64,000 nt of DNA from positions 1 to 64,000 of the forward strand of contig NZ_JAKSXZ010000085.1 in the NCBI RefSeq assembly GCF_022829465.1, given 5' to 3'. Under the pieces are notes generated by a model. That model saw nothing but the letters and a program-made list of their open reading frames with translations, ran no database searches and was not told the DNA's origin. Origin of the DNA: Methylobacterium sp. J-067 (lineage in GTDB: Bacteria > Pseudomonadota > Alphaproteobacteria > Rhizobiales > Beijerinckiaceae). The number at the start of each line of letters is the position of its first letter. The stretch's first letter is position 1. The position numbers and the translations under genes were made by a program. This document shows positions 52,603-60,525 of the stretch, piece after piece.

Positions 52603-54152
52603 GCGAGGTGCCGCCCCCGGAAACGCATCTCGGCGCGCTGGGCGTCGAGACCATCGGCATGACGAAGCGCTTCGGCGCCTTCGCGGCGCTCGACGACGTG
52701 TCGATGAAGATCGAGGCGGGCGGCTTCCACGCGCTGCTCGGGGAGAACGGCGCCGGCAAGTCGACCTTCGTGAAATGCGTGATGGGCTTCTACGCCCCGA
52801 GCGCTGGCAGCGTGCTGGTGGATGGCCGCGAGGTCGAGATCACCAATCCGAAGGGCGCGCAGGCGCGCGGCCTCGGCATGGTCTACCAGCACTTCACCCT
52901 GGTGCCGTCCCTGACCGGGGCGGAAAACCTCGTGATCGCCCGCGCCGACGCCCCCGCCATCCTCGATTGGAAGGCCGAGCGGGCGGCGCTCGCCGCGTTC
53001 ATGGCCGGGATGCCGTTCCGGCTGAACCTCGACCGGCCGGTGGCCGAACTGGCGGCGGGGGAGAAGCAGAAGCTCGAAATCGTCAAGCAGCTCTACCTGA
53101 AGGCCCGCTTCCTGATCCTCGACGAGCCGACCTCGGTCCTCACCCCCGACGAGGCCGAGGAGGTGCTGGGTCTCCTGCGGGCCATGGCCGACCGGGGCGA
53201 CCTCACCGTCCTGATGATCAGCCACAAGTTCCGGGAGGTCGAGACCTTCGCCCGATCCTTCAGCGTCCTGCGCCGGGGCAAGCTCGTCGGGGGCGGGGAG
53301 GTCGGCGCCGTGTCGCGCACCGAGATGGCTGCGATGATGATCGGCGAGCGCGTCGTGCGGCCCATCGCCAGCCGGGTCGGCGAGCCAGATCTGGCCCGCG
53401 AGATCCTGCGCGTCGAGAACCTTCAGGCGACCGACCCTTCCGGCCTGCGCCGGATCGCGATCCCCGATCTGCGGGTCCGGGCGCGGGAGATCGTCGGGAT
53501 CGCGGGCGTCTCCGGCAACGGGCAGAAGGAGTTGGCCGACGTGCTCGGCGGGCGCATCCGCGCGGCCGGCGGCCGGGTGGTCGTGGCGGGCGAACCCTAT
53601 ACGGGGATCCGCGCACAGAGCCGCGCCCGGAAGGTCCGTTTCATCCCGGAGGAGCCCCTGCGGGAAGCCTGCGCCCCGCGCATGTCGGTGGCCGAAAACC
53701 TCGCTTTCCGCGCCTTCGACCGCCGGGGCGAGGACGCCGCCGGGCCGCCGACCTTCTGGCTCGACCGGCGCGCCATGGCCAAGCGCGCCAAGGAGCTGAT
53801 CGAGCGCTTCCAGGTGAAGACCGCCTCGTCGGAGGCGCCCATCGCCACGCTCTCCGGGGGCAACGTCCAGCGGGCGGTGCTCGCCCGCGAACTCACCGAT
53901 CCGGTCGATCTGCTGATCGTGGTCAACCCGTGCTTCGGCCTCGACTTCGCGGCGGTCTCCGAGATCCGCACGCGGATCGTCACCGCCCGCAACGCCGGGG
54001 CGGCGGTGCTGCTCATCAGCGAGGATCTGGACGAGATCCTCGAACTCTCCGACCGCATCGTCGTGATGTCGGAGGGCCGCCTCGTCTACGAGACGCCGGG
54101 CGCCACCGCCGAGGCCGGCACGATCGGCCGGCACATGGCAGGGCACCACTGA
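52599..54152 (+). CDS. BMP-type ABC transporter ATPase (tandem domains)
   Basis: A 517-residue tandem ATPase. The first domain has Walker [21 protein letters not shown] and [11 protein letters not shown]; the second has [10 protein letters not shown] and [10 protein letters not shown]. This is a paralogue of the 41105 product. It completes the importer whose binding protein and permeases are encoded at 47644-50873. It ends 6 bp from atzH, tail to tail. Confidence 0.92.
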   Translation: MSEVPPPETHLGALGVETIGMTKRFGAFAALDDVSMKIEAGGFHALLGENGAGKSTFVKCVMGFYAPSAGSVLVDGREVEITNPKGAQARGLGMVYQHFTLVPSLTGAENLVIARADAPAILDWKAERAALAAFMAGMPFRLNLDRPVAELAAGEKQKLEIVKQLYLKARFLILDEPTSVLTPDEAEEVLGLLRAMADRGDLTVLMISHKFREVETFARSFSVLRRGKLVGGGEVGAVSRTEMAAMMIGERVVRPIASRVGEPDLAREILRVENLQATDPSGLRRIAIPDLRVRAREIVGIAGVSGNGQKELADVLGGRIRAAGGRVVVAGEPYTGIRAQSRARKVRFIPEEPLREACAPRMSVAENLAFRAFDRRGEDAAGPPTFWLDRRAMAKRAKELIERFQVKTASSEAPIATLSGGNVQRAVLARELTDPVDLLIVVNPCFGLDFAAVSEIRTRIVTARNAGAAVLLISEDLDEILELSDRIVVMSEGRLVYETPGATAEAGTIGRHMAGHH

Positions 54153-54158
54153 AGGGGC

Positions 54159-54539
54159 TCAGGCGTCGATCACGCTCACATGCGCGGCGACGACCTTCCA
54201 GCCCTCGGGGAACCGCACCCAGGTCTGGCTCTGGCGACCGACCTTGCCCGACGCGTTCTCGCGGGTGAACAGGGTCATCGCCGTGGCGAAGTCCCGCCCG
54301 TAGGTGGTGATCACCGTGCCCTCCAGGGCGCGGGCGAGGCCCTGCGGCGAGCGCCCCCGGCGGAACCGGCGGATCGCCTCCATGCCGTAGAGGTTCTCCC
54401 CGCCGCCGTAGCGGATGGTGCGGGGATCGTCGTGGAACAGCGCTTCGAGGGTCGGCACGTCGTTGGTGACGAGGGCCGTCTCGTAGGTGGCGAAGGCCGC
54501 CTCGACCTCCGCCTTCACCGCAGGATCGTCGATCACCAT
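54159..54539 (-). CDS. atzH: AtzH/HpxZ-like protein (NTF2 fold)
   Basis: A 126-residue small alpha/beta protein of the AtzH/HpxZ (DUF3225) type: EVEAAFATYETALVTNDVPT, LEALFHDDPRTIRYGGGENL, YGMEAIRRFRRGRSPQGLAR and SQTWVRFPEGWKVVAAHVSV. In cyanurate degraders AtzH takes 1,3-dicarboxyurea to allophanate; in purine degraders the relative HpxZ belongs to the oxalurate pathway. The ATG overlaps the amidase stop by one base. Third gene of the atzG-atzE-atzH unit. Confidence 0.85.
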   Translation of the reverse strand: MVIDDPAVKAEVEAAFATYETALVTNDVPTLEALFHDDPRTIRYGGGENLYGMEAIRRFRRGRSPQGLARALEGTVITTYGRDFATAMTLFTRENASGKVGRQSQTWVRFPEGWKVVAAHVSVIDA

Positions 54540-55942
54540 CAGAGCCTCGCGATGGGCGCGCGCACCGCGCCCTCCCGCTCGAGATGCCGCGCCACCCGCA
54601 GGGCGATGTCCTCCCGCCATGGCGCGGCGATGACCTGCACGCCGAGGGGCAGCCCGTCGTCGGGCCAGACCGGCACGGCGACGACGGGCAGGCCGATGAA
54701 GGAGATCGGCTGCGTGTAGAGGCCGATATTCGGCCGCAGCGGAAACTCCACCCCGTCGAGGAGGAAGGTGGTCTGCCCGCCCCTCGGCGCCCGGCAGGGC
54801 GTGGTGGGGGCGAGGATCACGTCCACCTCCCTGAACAGGTCGAGCATGGCCGCCCGGTACCAGCGGCGGAAGCGCTGCGCCCGCTCGATGAAGGCGGCGG
54901 GCAGCATCGCCCCGGCGAGCAGCCGGTCGCGCACCGCCGGATCGAACTCGGCCGCGCGATGGCGTAGGCGGTTGAGATGCAGGGAGGCCCCCTCGGCGGC
55001 GCTGATCAGGTAGGCGGCGGTCCGCGCGCGGGCGGCCTCGGGCAGTTCCACGACGCGGGACACGTCCAGCGCATCCGCCACCTTCGCCACGGCGGCGAAG
55101 GCCTCGGGCTCGCCGGAGCGGGCGAAATAGCCCCCGGCGGTGGCGATGCGCAGGCCCCCGATGCCGTCCTCCAGGCCGGGAAGGGAGGGCTCGGCCGGGC
55201 GCTTGGCGCAGGCGGGATCGTCGGGATCCGGCCCCTGCATCGCGTCGAAGGCGAGGGCGAGGTCGGCGACGCTCCGCGCCATCGGCCCGAGATGGTCGAG
55301 GCTCCCGACGAAGGGGAAGCTGCCGGCCCGGCTGGTGCGCCCGTAGGTGGGCTTCAGCCCGAAGCAGCCGCAGAAGGCGGCGGGCACGCGGATCGAGCCG
55401 TTGGTGTCGGAGGCGAGCGCCAGGGGCACGAGCCCCGCCGCCACCGCCCCGCCGGAGCCCCCCGACGAGCCGCCCGACATCCGCGACAGGTCGTGCGGGT
55501 TGTGGGTGTCGCCGTCGTGGATGTTCTCGCCGGTGAAGTCGTAGGCGTATTCGCCCATGTTGAGGGCACCGACCAGCACGGCGCCCGCGCCTTCGAGGCG
55601 GCGGATCAGCGCCGCGTCGCGGGCGGCCGGTGCCCGCTCGCGGTTGATGCGCGAGCCGGCGCGGGTGGTCAGGCCCGCGACGTCGAACAGGTTCTTCACC
55701 GCGAAGGGCACGCCGCAGAGCGGCCCCGGCGCCTCGCCCCGGACGAGCGCGGCATCGACGGCCTCGGCGCGGGCGAGGGCCCGCCCGGCCAGCACGTCGG
55801 TGAAGCTGTTCACGGCGGGGTCGATCCGCCCGATCCGCTCCAGCGACGCCGCGACGACGGCGCGGGCGCTGACCGCCCCGGAGGTCACGCCCCCGGCGAT
55901 GGCGGCGGCGGAGGCCGTGGCCCAGTCCTGCGACACGGACAT
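54539..55942 (-). CDS. atzE: AtzE-like amidase (1-carboxybiuret hydrolase or oxalurate amidase)
   Basis: A 467-residue amidase-signature enzyme. The Ser-cisSer-Lys triad is Lys83 (FAVKNL), Ser159 (MSGGSSGGSGG) and Ser183 (SDTNGSIRVPA). The AtzG-AtzE-AtzH gene set shows it is AtzE or its purine-pathway relative HpxY. AtzE needs AtzG to fold and turns 1-carboxybiuret into 1,3-dicarboxyurea. A GTG three bases further upstream is an alternative start. No AtzD is present to supply carboxybiuret, so an oxalurate or other ureide substrate must be considered. Confidence 0.85.
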   Translation of the reverse strand: MSVSQDWATASAAAIAGGVTSGAVSARAVVAASLERIGRIDPAVNSFTDVLAGRALARAEAVDAALVRGEAPGPLCGVPFAVKNLFDVAGLTTRAGSRINRERAPAARDAALIRRLEGAGAVLVGALNMGEYAYDFTGENIHDGDTHNPHDLSRMSGGSSGGSGGAVAAGLVPLALASDTNGSIRVPAAFCGCFGLKPTYGRTSRAGSFPFVGSLDHLGPMARSVADLALAFDAMQGPDPDDPACAKRPAEPSLPGLEDGIGGLRIATAGGYFARSGEPEAFAAVAKVADALDVSRVVELPEAARARTAAYLISAAEGASLHLNRLRHRAAEFDPAVRDRLLAGAMLPAAFIERAQRFRRWYRAAMLDLFREVDVILAPTTPCRAPRGGQTTFLLDGVEFPLRPNIGLYTQPISFIGLPVVAVPVWPDDGLPLGVQVIAAPWREDIALRVARHLEREGAVRAPIARL

Positions 55943-55946
55943 CACC

Positions 55947-56150
55947 TCACGCCTCGAAGACCGGGGCCGGCTCGGCCTCGTCGGGGAGGGGGAAGCCCTC
56001 GAGCAGCGCGGCGGCCTCCCGCAGCACCCGCAAATTGGCGAGGACCGGCGCCCGCCACGCAGGCTCGATCGTCAGGCCGAGGAGCGCGGCGGCGGCGTCG
56101 CAATAGACGTCGAGATCCGGCGGGGTGGCCGGGTGCGGGTTGGGGCTCAT
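55947..56150 (-). CDS. atzG: AtzG-like small subunit (DUF4089)
   Basis: A 67-residue protein with the DUF4089 pattern: LDVYCDAAAALLGLTIEPAW, RAPVLANLRVLREAAALLEG, FPLPDEAEPAPVFEA. AtzG binds as a GatC-like belt to AtzE. Preceded by a strong GGAGG site, and 4 bp before the atzE start. Its promoter must lie in the 178-bp divergent region shared with the acetamidase/formamidase gene. Confidence 0.85.
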   Translation of the reverse strand: MSPNPHPATPPDLDVYCDAAAALLGLTIEPAWRAPVLANLRVLREAAALLEGFPLPDEAEPAPVFEA

Positions 56151-56204
56151 CGATCCTCCGAAGCCGGGTTCCGGGGCGAGGCAGGCAAGGATCGTTCCGC
56201 AGCT

Positions 56205-56220
56205 TGGCCGCGCCCTTGCA
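56205..56220 (+). promoter_or_regulatory. Sigma-54 promoter of the exported acetamidase/formamidase gene
   Basis: TGGCCGC-GCCC-TTGCA, exact GG-N10-GC spacing with TGGC and TTGCA intact. It would start near 56231. It lies between the divergent atzG and formamidase genes; the opposite strand has only a near-match with wrong spacing. Confidence 0.5.
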
Positions 56221-56328
56221 TGGATCGGTGCCGGGAATCCGGTCAGTCGGAGTGTGTTGAGAATGTGCCTCGGTGACGATCCGACCTGCGCGGCCTTCGC
56301 GGAGCATCGCCTGCGCTACCGGCGCGAC

Positions 56329-57726
56329 ATGGCGTCCGAGCGCCGGGCCTTCCTGAAAAGCACCTTCGCCGCGACCGGCGGCGCCGCCGCGATGATGGCG
56401 GCGGGCACCACCCTCGTGAGCCCGGCGCTGGCCCAGGCGAGCGCCGCCAAGGCCGCCGCCGGGCGGACGGCGCATTACCACCTGCCGGCCAATGCCGACA
56501 CGATCCACTGGGGCTACTTCTCCAAGAACCTGAAGCCCCAGGTCGAGATCGAATCCGGCGACTTCGTCACCATCGAGACCCTGACCCACCACGCCAACGA
56601 CGACGCGGAGCGGATGGTCCAGGGCGATCCCGGCGCGGAGAGCGTCTTCCTCTGGACCAAGGAGAAGAAGGGCGTCCCCCGGCGCGGCGCCGGCCCGGAC
56701 GATGCCAAGCTCGGGCCGGGCGGGGGGCTCGGCGTGCATATCTGCACCGGGCCGGTGGCAATCCGGGGCGCCGAGCCCGGCGACGTGCTGGAGGTGCGCA
56801 TCCTCGACGTGGCGCCGCGCCCCTGCGCCAACCCGAAGTTCAAGGGCCTCGCCTTCGGCAGCAACGCGGCCGCGTGGTGGGGCTACCATTACAAGGACCT
56901 GCTGACAGGGGAGAAACCCCGCGAGGTCGTGACGATCTACGAGATCGACGCCACCGGCCGCCGCGACTGGGCGCAGGCCGCCTACAATTTCCGCTGGCCG
57001 GGCGTGACCGACCCGAACGGCGTCCACCACCCGACCATCGACTATCCCGGCCTGCCGGTGGACCATTCGCGCACCACGCGGGACTTCGACGTGCTGAAGG
57101 GCGTGCGCCTGCCGATCCGCCCGCATTTCGGCACGATGGGGCTGGCGCCCGCCGAAGCCGACATGGTGAACTCGATCCCGCCGAGCTACACCGGCGGCAA
57201 CATCGACAATTGGCGCATCGGCAAGGGCGCCACGATGTATTACCCCGTGGCGGTGCCCGGCGCGCTGTTCTCCGTGGGCGATCCCCATGCGAGCCAGGGC
57301 GATTCCGAACTCTGCGGCACGGCCATCGAGTGCTCGCTCACCGGCACGTTCCAGTTCATCCTGCACAAGAAGGCCGACCTCGCCGGCACCTCCCTCGCCA
57401 GCCTCGACTTCCCGATGATCGAGACGGGGGAGGATTGGGTGCTCTCGGGCTTCAGCTACCCGAACTACCTGCGCGACCTCGGGCCCGACGCCCAATCGGA
57501 GATCTTCGCGAAGTCGTCCCTCGACCTCGCCATGCGCGACGCGTTCCGCAAGATGCGCCAGTTCCTGATGCAGGCGCAGGGCCTCACCGAGGACGAGGCG
57601 ATCTCGCTCATGTCCATCGCGGTCGATTTCGGCATCACGCAGGTGGTCGACGGCAACTGGGGTGTCCACGCCATCGTGAAGAAGGCGATCTTCGCCGAAC
57701 GCCCCCTCAGCTCCCCTCCCGGTTGA
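56329..57726 (+). CDS. Tat-exported acetamidase/formamidase family protein
   Basis: A 465-residue FmdA/AmdA-type amidase. A Tat-like signal starts right after the chosen ATG: ERRAFLKSTFAATGGAAAMM, ending ALAQA. The mature protein begins HYHLPANADTIHWGYFSKNL, with ETLTHHANDDAERMVQGDPG and FGTMGLAPAE typical of the family, which cuts formamide or acetamide to ammonia and the acid using zinc. An alternative ATG at 56263 fits the promoter better but gives a long n-region. Export is unusual for this family. The last 20 bp overlap the convergent LysR gene. Confidence 0.85.
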   Translation: MASERRAFLKSTFAATGGAAAMMAAGTTLVSPALAQASAAKAAAGRTAHYHLPANADTIHWGYFSKNLKPQVEIESGDFVTIETLTHHANDDAERMVQGDPGAESVFLWTKEKKGVPRRGAGPDDAKLGPGGGLGVHICTGPVAIRGAEPGDVLEVRILDVAPRPCANPKFKGLAFGSNAAAWWGYHYKDLLTGEKPREVVTIYEIDATGRRDWAQAAYNFRWPGVTDPNGVHHPTIDYPGLPVDHSRTTRDFDVLKGVRLPIRPHFGTMGLAPAEADMVNSIPPSYTGGNIDNWRIGKGATMYYPVAVPGALFSVGDPHASQGDSELCGTAIECSLTGTFQFILHKKADLAGTSLASLDFPMIETGEDWVLSGFSYPNYLRDLGPDAQSEIFAKSSLDLAMRDAFRKMRQFLMQAQGLTEDEAISLMSIAVDFGITQVVDGNWGVHAIVKKAIFAERPLSSPPG

Positions 57727-58603
57727 GGCGGGCGACGAGCTGGTCCGCGAACTTCGCCGCCGCCACCGAGAGGGACCGGCCGCGCAGCTGCGCCAGGACC
57801 AGCGCCATGGGCGTGAGGTCGCGCCCGTCGATCGGGCGGCTGTGCAGGCGCGGATCCTGCGGGATGCCGCTCGGCACCTGAAGGCTGATGACGCCCTCGC
57901 GCAGGGTGAGGTTGCGCAGGAATTCGAGGGAGCCAGATTCCACGGTGGGTTGCAGCGCGACGCCCCGCCGGGCCAGCGCCTGCTCGATATGGTGGCGGAT
58001 GGCGAGCGACCTGTCGGGCAGGGCGAGGGCGTGGCCGAGGCAGTCGCGCAGGCGCACCGGCCCGGCCTCCGCCGCCAGGGCGTGGTCCGACCGCATCAGG
58101 ACGCGCAGGGTCTGGTGCCCGGAATAGAGCGGGTGCAAATCCGCCGAGGGCGGGGGCTGGAGGATGAGGGCGAGATCCGCCTCGAAGGTGGCAAGCGCCG
58201 TCACCGCCTGGGCATGGTCGCGCACCTGCACCGTGAACCCGACCAGCGGGAAGCGCGCGCGATAGGTCTCGACCTCCTCCGGCACCACCTGCGTCACGAA
58301 GGCCTGGCTGCACGCCAAAGCCACATGGCCCCGGCGCACGCCGGACAGGTCGGCGATCTGCGAGCGGACCCGGTCGAGGTCCGCCATCTGGTCGCGGATG
58401 TGCCGGACGAACAGTTCCCCCGCCGCATTGAGGCGCATCCCCTGCGCCAACCGCTCGAAGATCGGCGTGCCGAGCTCGTATTCCAAATCCTGGATCTGCC
58501 GGGTGAGGGCCGAGGGGGTGATGCTCAGCCGCTCGGCGGCACGGCGGATCGACCCGGCGCGGGCGATCTCGGTGACGTAGGCGAGGGTGCGCAGGTGCTT
58601 CAC
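57707..58603 (-). CDS. LysR family transcriptional regulator
   Basis: A 298-residue regulator. The winged helix-turn-helix covers residues 1-60 (RTLAYVTEIARAGSIRRAAE, RLSITPSALTRQIQDLEYEL) and the effector domain covers ~90-295. It is divergent from the NitT-type importer and allophanate hydrolase operon, with a LysR-box-like dyad between them (58624-58638), so it probably activates that operon in response to a pathway ligand and represses itself. AtzR of cyanurate degraders is a functional parallel, though I claim no direct orthology. Confidence 0.9.
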   Translation of the reverse strand: MKHLRTLAYVTEIARAGSIRRAAERLSITPSALTRQIQDLEYELGTPIFERLAQGMRLNAAGELFVRHIRDQMADLDRVRSQIADLSGVRRGHVALACSQAFVTQVVPEEVETYRARFPLVGFTVQVRDHAQAVTALATFEADLALILQPPPSADLHPLYSGHQTLRVLMRSDHALAAEAGPVRLRDCLGHALALPDRSLAIRHHIEQALARRGVALQPTVESGSLEFLRNLTLREGVISLQVPSGIPQDPRLHSRPIDGRDLTPMALVLAQLRGRSLSVAAAKFADQLVARLNREGS

Positions 58604-58623
58604 GGCCCCACCCTGCCGCCCTG

Positions 58624-58638
58624 TTGCCTGTCTTGCAA
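58624..58638. promoter_or_regulatory. LysR-type operator between the LysR and importer genes
   Basis: TTGC-N7-GCAA contains the T-N11-A spacing of LysR recognition sites and is preceded by G and followed by C, extending the dyad to GTTGC/GCAAC. The right-hand half CTTGCAAC (58632-58639) recurs exactly 32 bp downstream (58664-58671), nearly three helix turns, as expected for an activation half-site. Confidence 0.6.
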
Positions 58639-58720
58639 CGGGTCACTCGAAAAATAGCACTTCCTTGCAACAGACGGCGAACCTAGCCTCCCATCATCGA
58701 GAATCTCACGGAGCCGTTCG

Positions 58721-59677
58721 ATGATCCGCCGCCGCTCTCTCCTGGCCGGTCTCGGGGCCGGCCTCGCCCTCTCACCGCTCTCTCGCCGCACCGCGCGGGC
58801 CGAGGGCGCGCCCGTCACGATCCGGATGGGCTCCCTGAAGCTCATCCACTCCATCGCGCCGAGCTTCTACGAGCGCTTCACCCCCGAGAACGTGCGGGTG
58901 GAAGTCGTGCCCTTCGAGAGCCCGACCGAGTGCAAGAACGCCGTCGTCACCAAGTCGGTCGATTTCGGCACGTTCGGCCTCGCATCCGCGATGCTCGGCG
59001 CGGCGGCGGGCGAGCCGCTGGTGGTCATCGCCTCCACCTGCAACCGCGGGATGGCGGTGATCGCCAAGAAGGGTTCGGACATCCACGCGATCAAGGACCT
59101 GCGCGGCAAGCGGGTCGCGATCTGGCCCGGCAGCACGCAGGAGGTGTTCGCCCTCGAGCGGATGCGCATGGAGGGCCTGTCCGTGAAGGACATCACCCCC
59201 GTGCGGATCTCCTTCTCCGAAATGCACATCGCCCTCGCGCGGGGCGACGTCGACGCCTATGTCGGCGCCGAGCCCGCCCCCGGCGTCAGCCTCGCCTCCG
59301 GCGTGGGGCAATTGGTGGAGTACCCCTACGGCACCGAGATGGGCTCGCTGAACATGGTGTTCGGCGCCCATCGCGATACCCTGACCGAGCGCCCCGACAT
59401 GGTGCGCACCATGCTCGACATCCACCGCAAGGCGACGGAGTTCGCGGCCGGCAACCGCGAGGCGATGATCGCCATGGCGGTGGCCAAGCTCGGCCAGAAG
59501 CGCGAGGCGCTGGAACTCTCCGCCCCCAACGTCGAGCTGACGTGGCGCCTCGGGCCGGACGAGGTGCGGCAGGCCGGCGCCTACGCCCAGCACATGCTGG
59601 CACTGAAGCAGATCAAGCGCCTGCCGGAGCCCGGCTTCATCGACACCCGCTTCGTCGATGCGATGAGCCGGGCATGA
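58721..59677 (+). CDS. NitT/TauT-type ABC transporter substrate-binding protein
   Basis: A 318-residue periplasmic protein with Tat-like signal MIRRRSLLAGLGAGLALSPL, ending RRTARA. The core FETCKNAVVTKSVDFGTFGL-like strand and helices, IKDLRGKRVAIWPGSTQEVF and MHIALARGDVDAYVGAEPAP, fit the SsuA/NMT1 family for nitrate, taurine, sulfonates, pyrimidine precursors or ureides. Followed by its permease with ATGA coupling and by allophanate hydrolase, so a urea- or biuret-like ligand is likely. Confidence 0.88.
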   Translation: MIRRRSLLAGLGAGLALSPLSRRTARAEGAPVTIRMGSLKLIHSIAPSFYERFTPENVRVEVVPFESPTECKNAVVTKSVDFGTFGLASAMLGAAAGEPLVVIASTCNRGMAVIAKKGSDIHAIKDLRGKRVAIWPGSTQEVFALERMRMEGLSVKDITPVRISFSEMHIALARGDVDAYVGAEPAPGVSLASGVGQLVEYPYGTEMGSLNMVFGAHRDTLTERPDMVRTMLDIHRKATEFAAGNREAMIAMAVAKLGQKREALELSAPNVELTWRLGPDEVRQAGAYAQHMLALKQIKRLPEPGFIDTRFVDAMSRA

Positions 59678-60525
59678 GCACCGGCATCGACGCCCCCGCC
59701 CTGCCGGCCCCGACCCCCGCGCCGTCGCCCGCGCGGATCGCCCTCGGCGGCGGGCTGGCGCGGGCCGGCCTCGCCCTGGTGGTACCGGCGATCCTGGTCG
59801 CGATCTGGCAAATCACGACGGCGGGCCGGCCCTACAGCCTGATCCCTCCGCCCGCCGAGGTCTGGGCCGAGATGCGCGACCTCGCCATCGGCGGCGTGAA
59901 CGACGACGCCTTCAGCGGCACCCTCTGGACGCATCTCTCGGCCTCGCTGATGCGCGTCTACGGCGGCTTCGCGCTGGCCGCCGCGGCGGCCCTGCCGCTC
60001 GGCCTGCTGATCGGCCGAGTGCCCGTGGTCCGGGCGCTGCTCGACCCCGTGTTGCAGATCCTGCGGCCGGTGCCGGTGACGGCGTGGCTGCCGCTGGCGA
60101 TGATCCTGTTCGGCCTCGGGCCGCGCTCGGCCTTCTTCCTCGTGTTCCTGGGGGCGTTCTACCCGATCCTCGTCAACACCGTGTTCGGCGTGCGCTCGGT
60201 GGAGCCGCGCCTGTTCGAGGCGGCGGCGATGCTCGGCTGCACCGGGCCGGCGCAGTTCGCCCGGGTGGTGCTGCCGGCGGCCCTGCCGTCGATCTTCACC
60301 GGCCTGCGGCTCGGCCTCGGCTTCGCCTGGGTGGTGATCGTGGTCGGCGAGATGACCGGCGTCCAGACCGGCCTCGGCGCGATCATCATGGAGGCGCGCC
60401 AGCTCTCGCGCACCGAGATCGTGATCTGCGGCATGGCGGTGATCGGCGTCGCGGGCTTCGTCTCGGACTGGCTGGTCATGCGCCTCGGCCGCAAACTCCT
60501 CGCCTGGAGCCCGTCCCATGGCTGA
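59674..60525 (+). CDS. NitT/TauT-type ABC transporter permease
   Basis: A 283-residue inner-membrane protein with six helices of the SsuC/TauC type. The coupling motif EAAAMLGCTGPAQFARVVLP contacts the ATPase; other family features are RPVPVTAWLPLAMILFGLG and WVVIVVGEMTGVQTGLGAII. Coupled to the binding-protein gene by ATGA and overlapping the ATPase gene by 8 bp. Confidence 0.92.
   Translation: MSTGIDAPALPAPTPAPSPARIALGGGLARAGLALVVPAILVAIWQITTAGRPYSLIPPPAEVWAEMRDLAIGGVNDDAFSGTLWTHLSASLMRVYGGFALAAAAALPLGLLIGRVPVVRALLDPVLQILRPVPVTAWLPLAMILFGLGPRSAFFLVFLGAFYPILVNTVFGVRSVEPRLFEAAAMLGCTGPAQFARVVLPAALPSIFTGLRLGLGFAWVVIVVGEMTGVQTGLGAIIMEARQLSRTEIVICGMAVIGVAGFVSDWLVMRLGRKLLAWSPSHG

Noticed and set aside
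56217..56233. Reverse-strand sigma-54-like site for atzG (CGGCACC...ATGCA)
   Set aside because: GG to GC spacing is 11, not 10; sigma-54 promoters rarely tolerate this.
58655..58669. Sigma-54-like TAGCAC...TTGCA before the NitT-type importer
   Set aside because: Spacing is 9 and the invariant GG is AG; the sequence is better explained as a LysR half-site.
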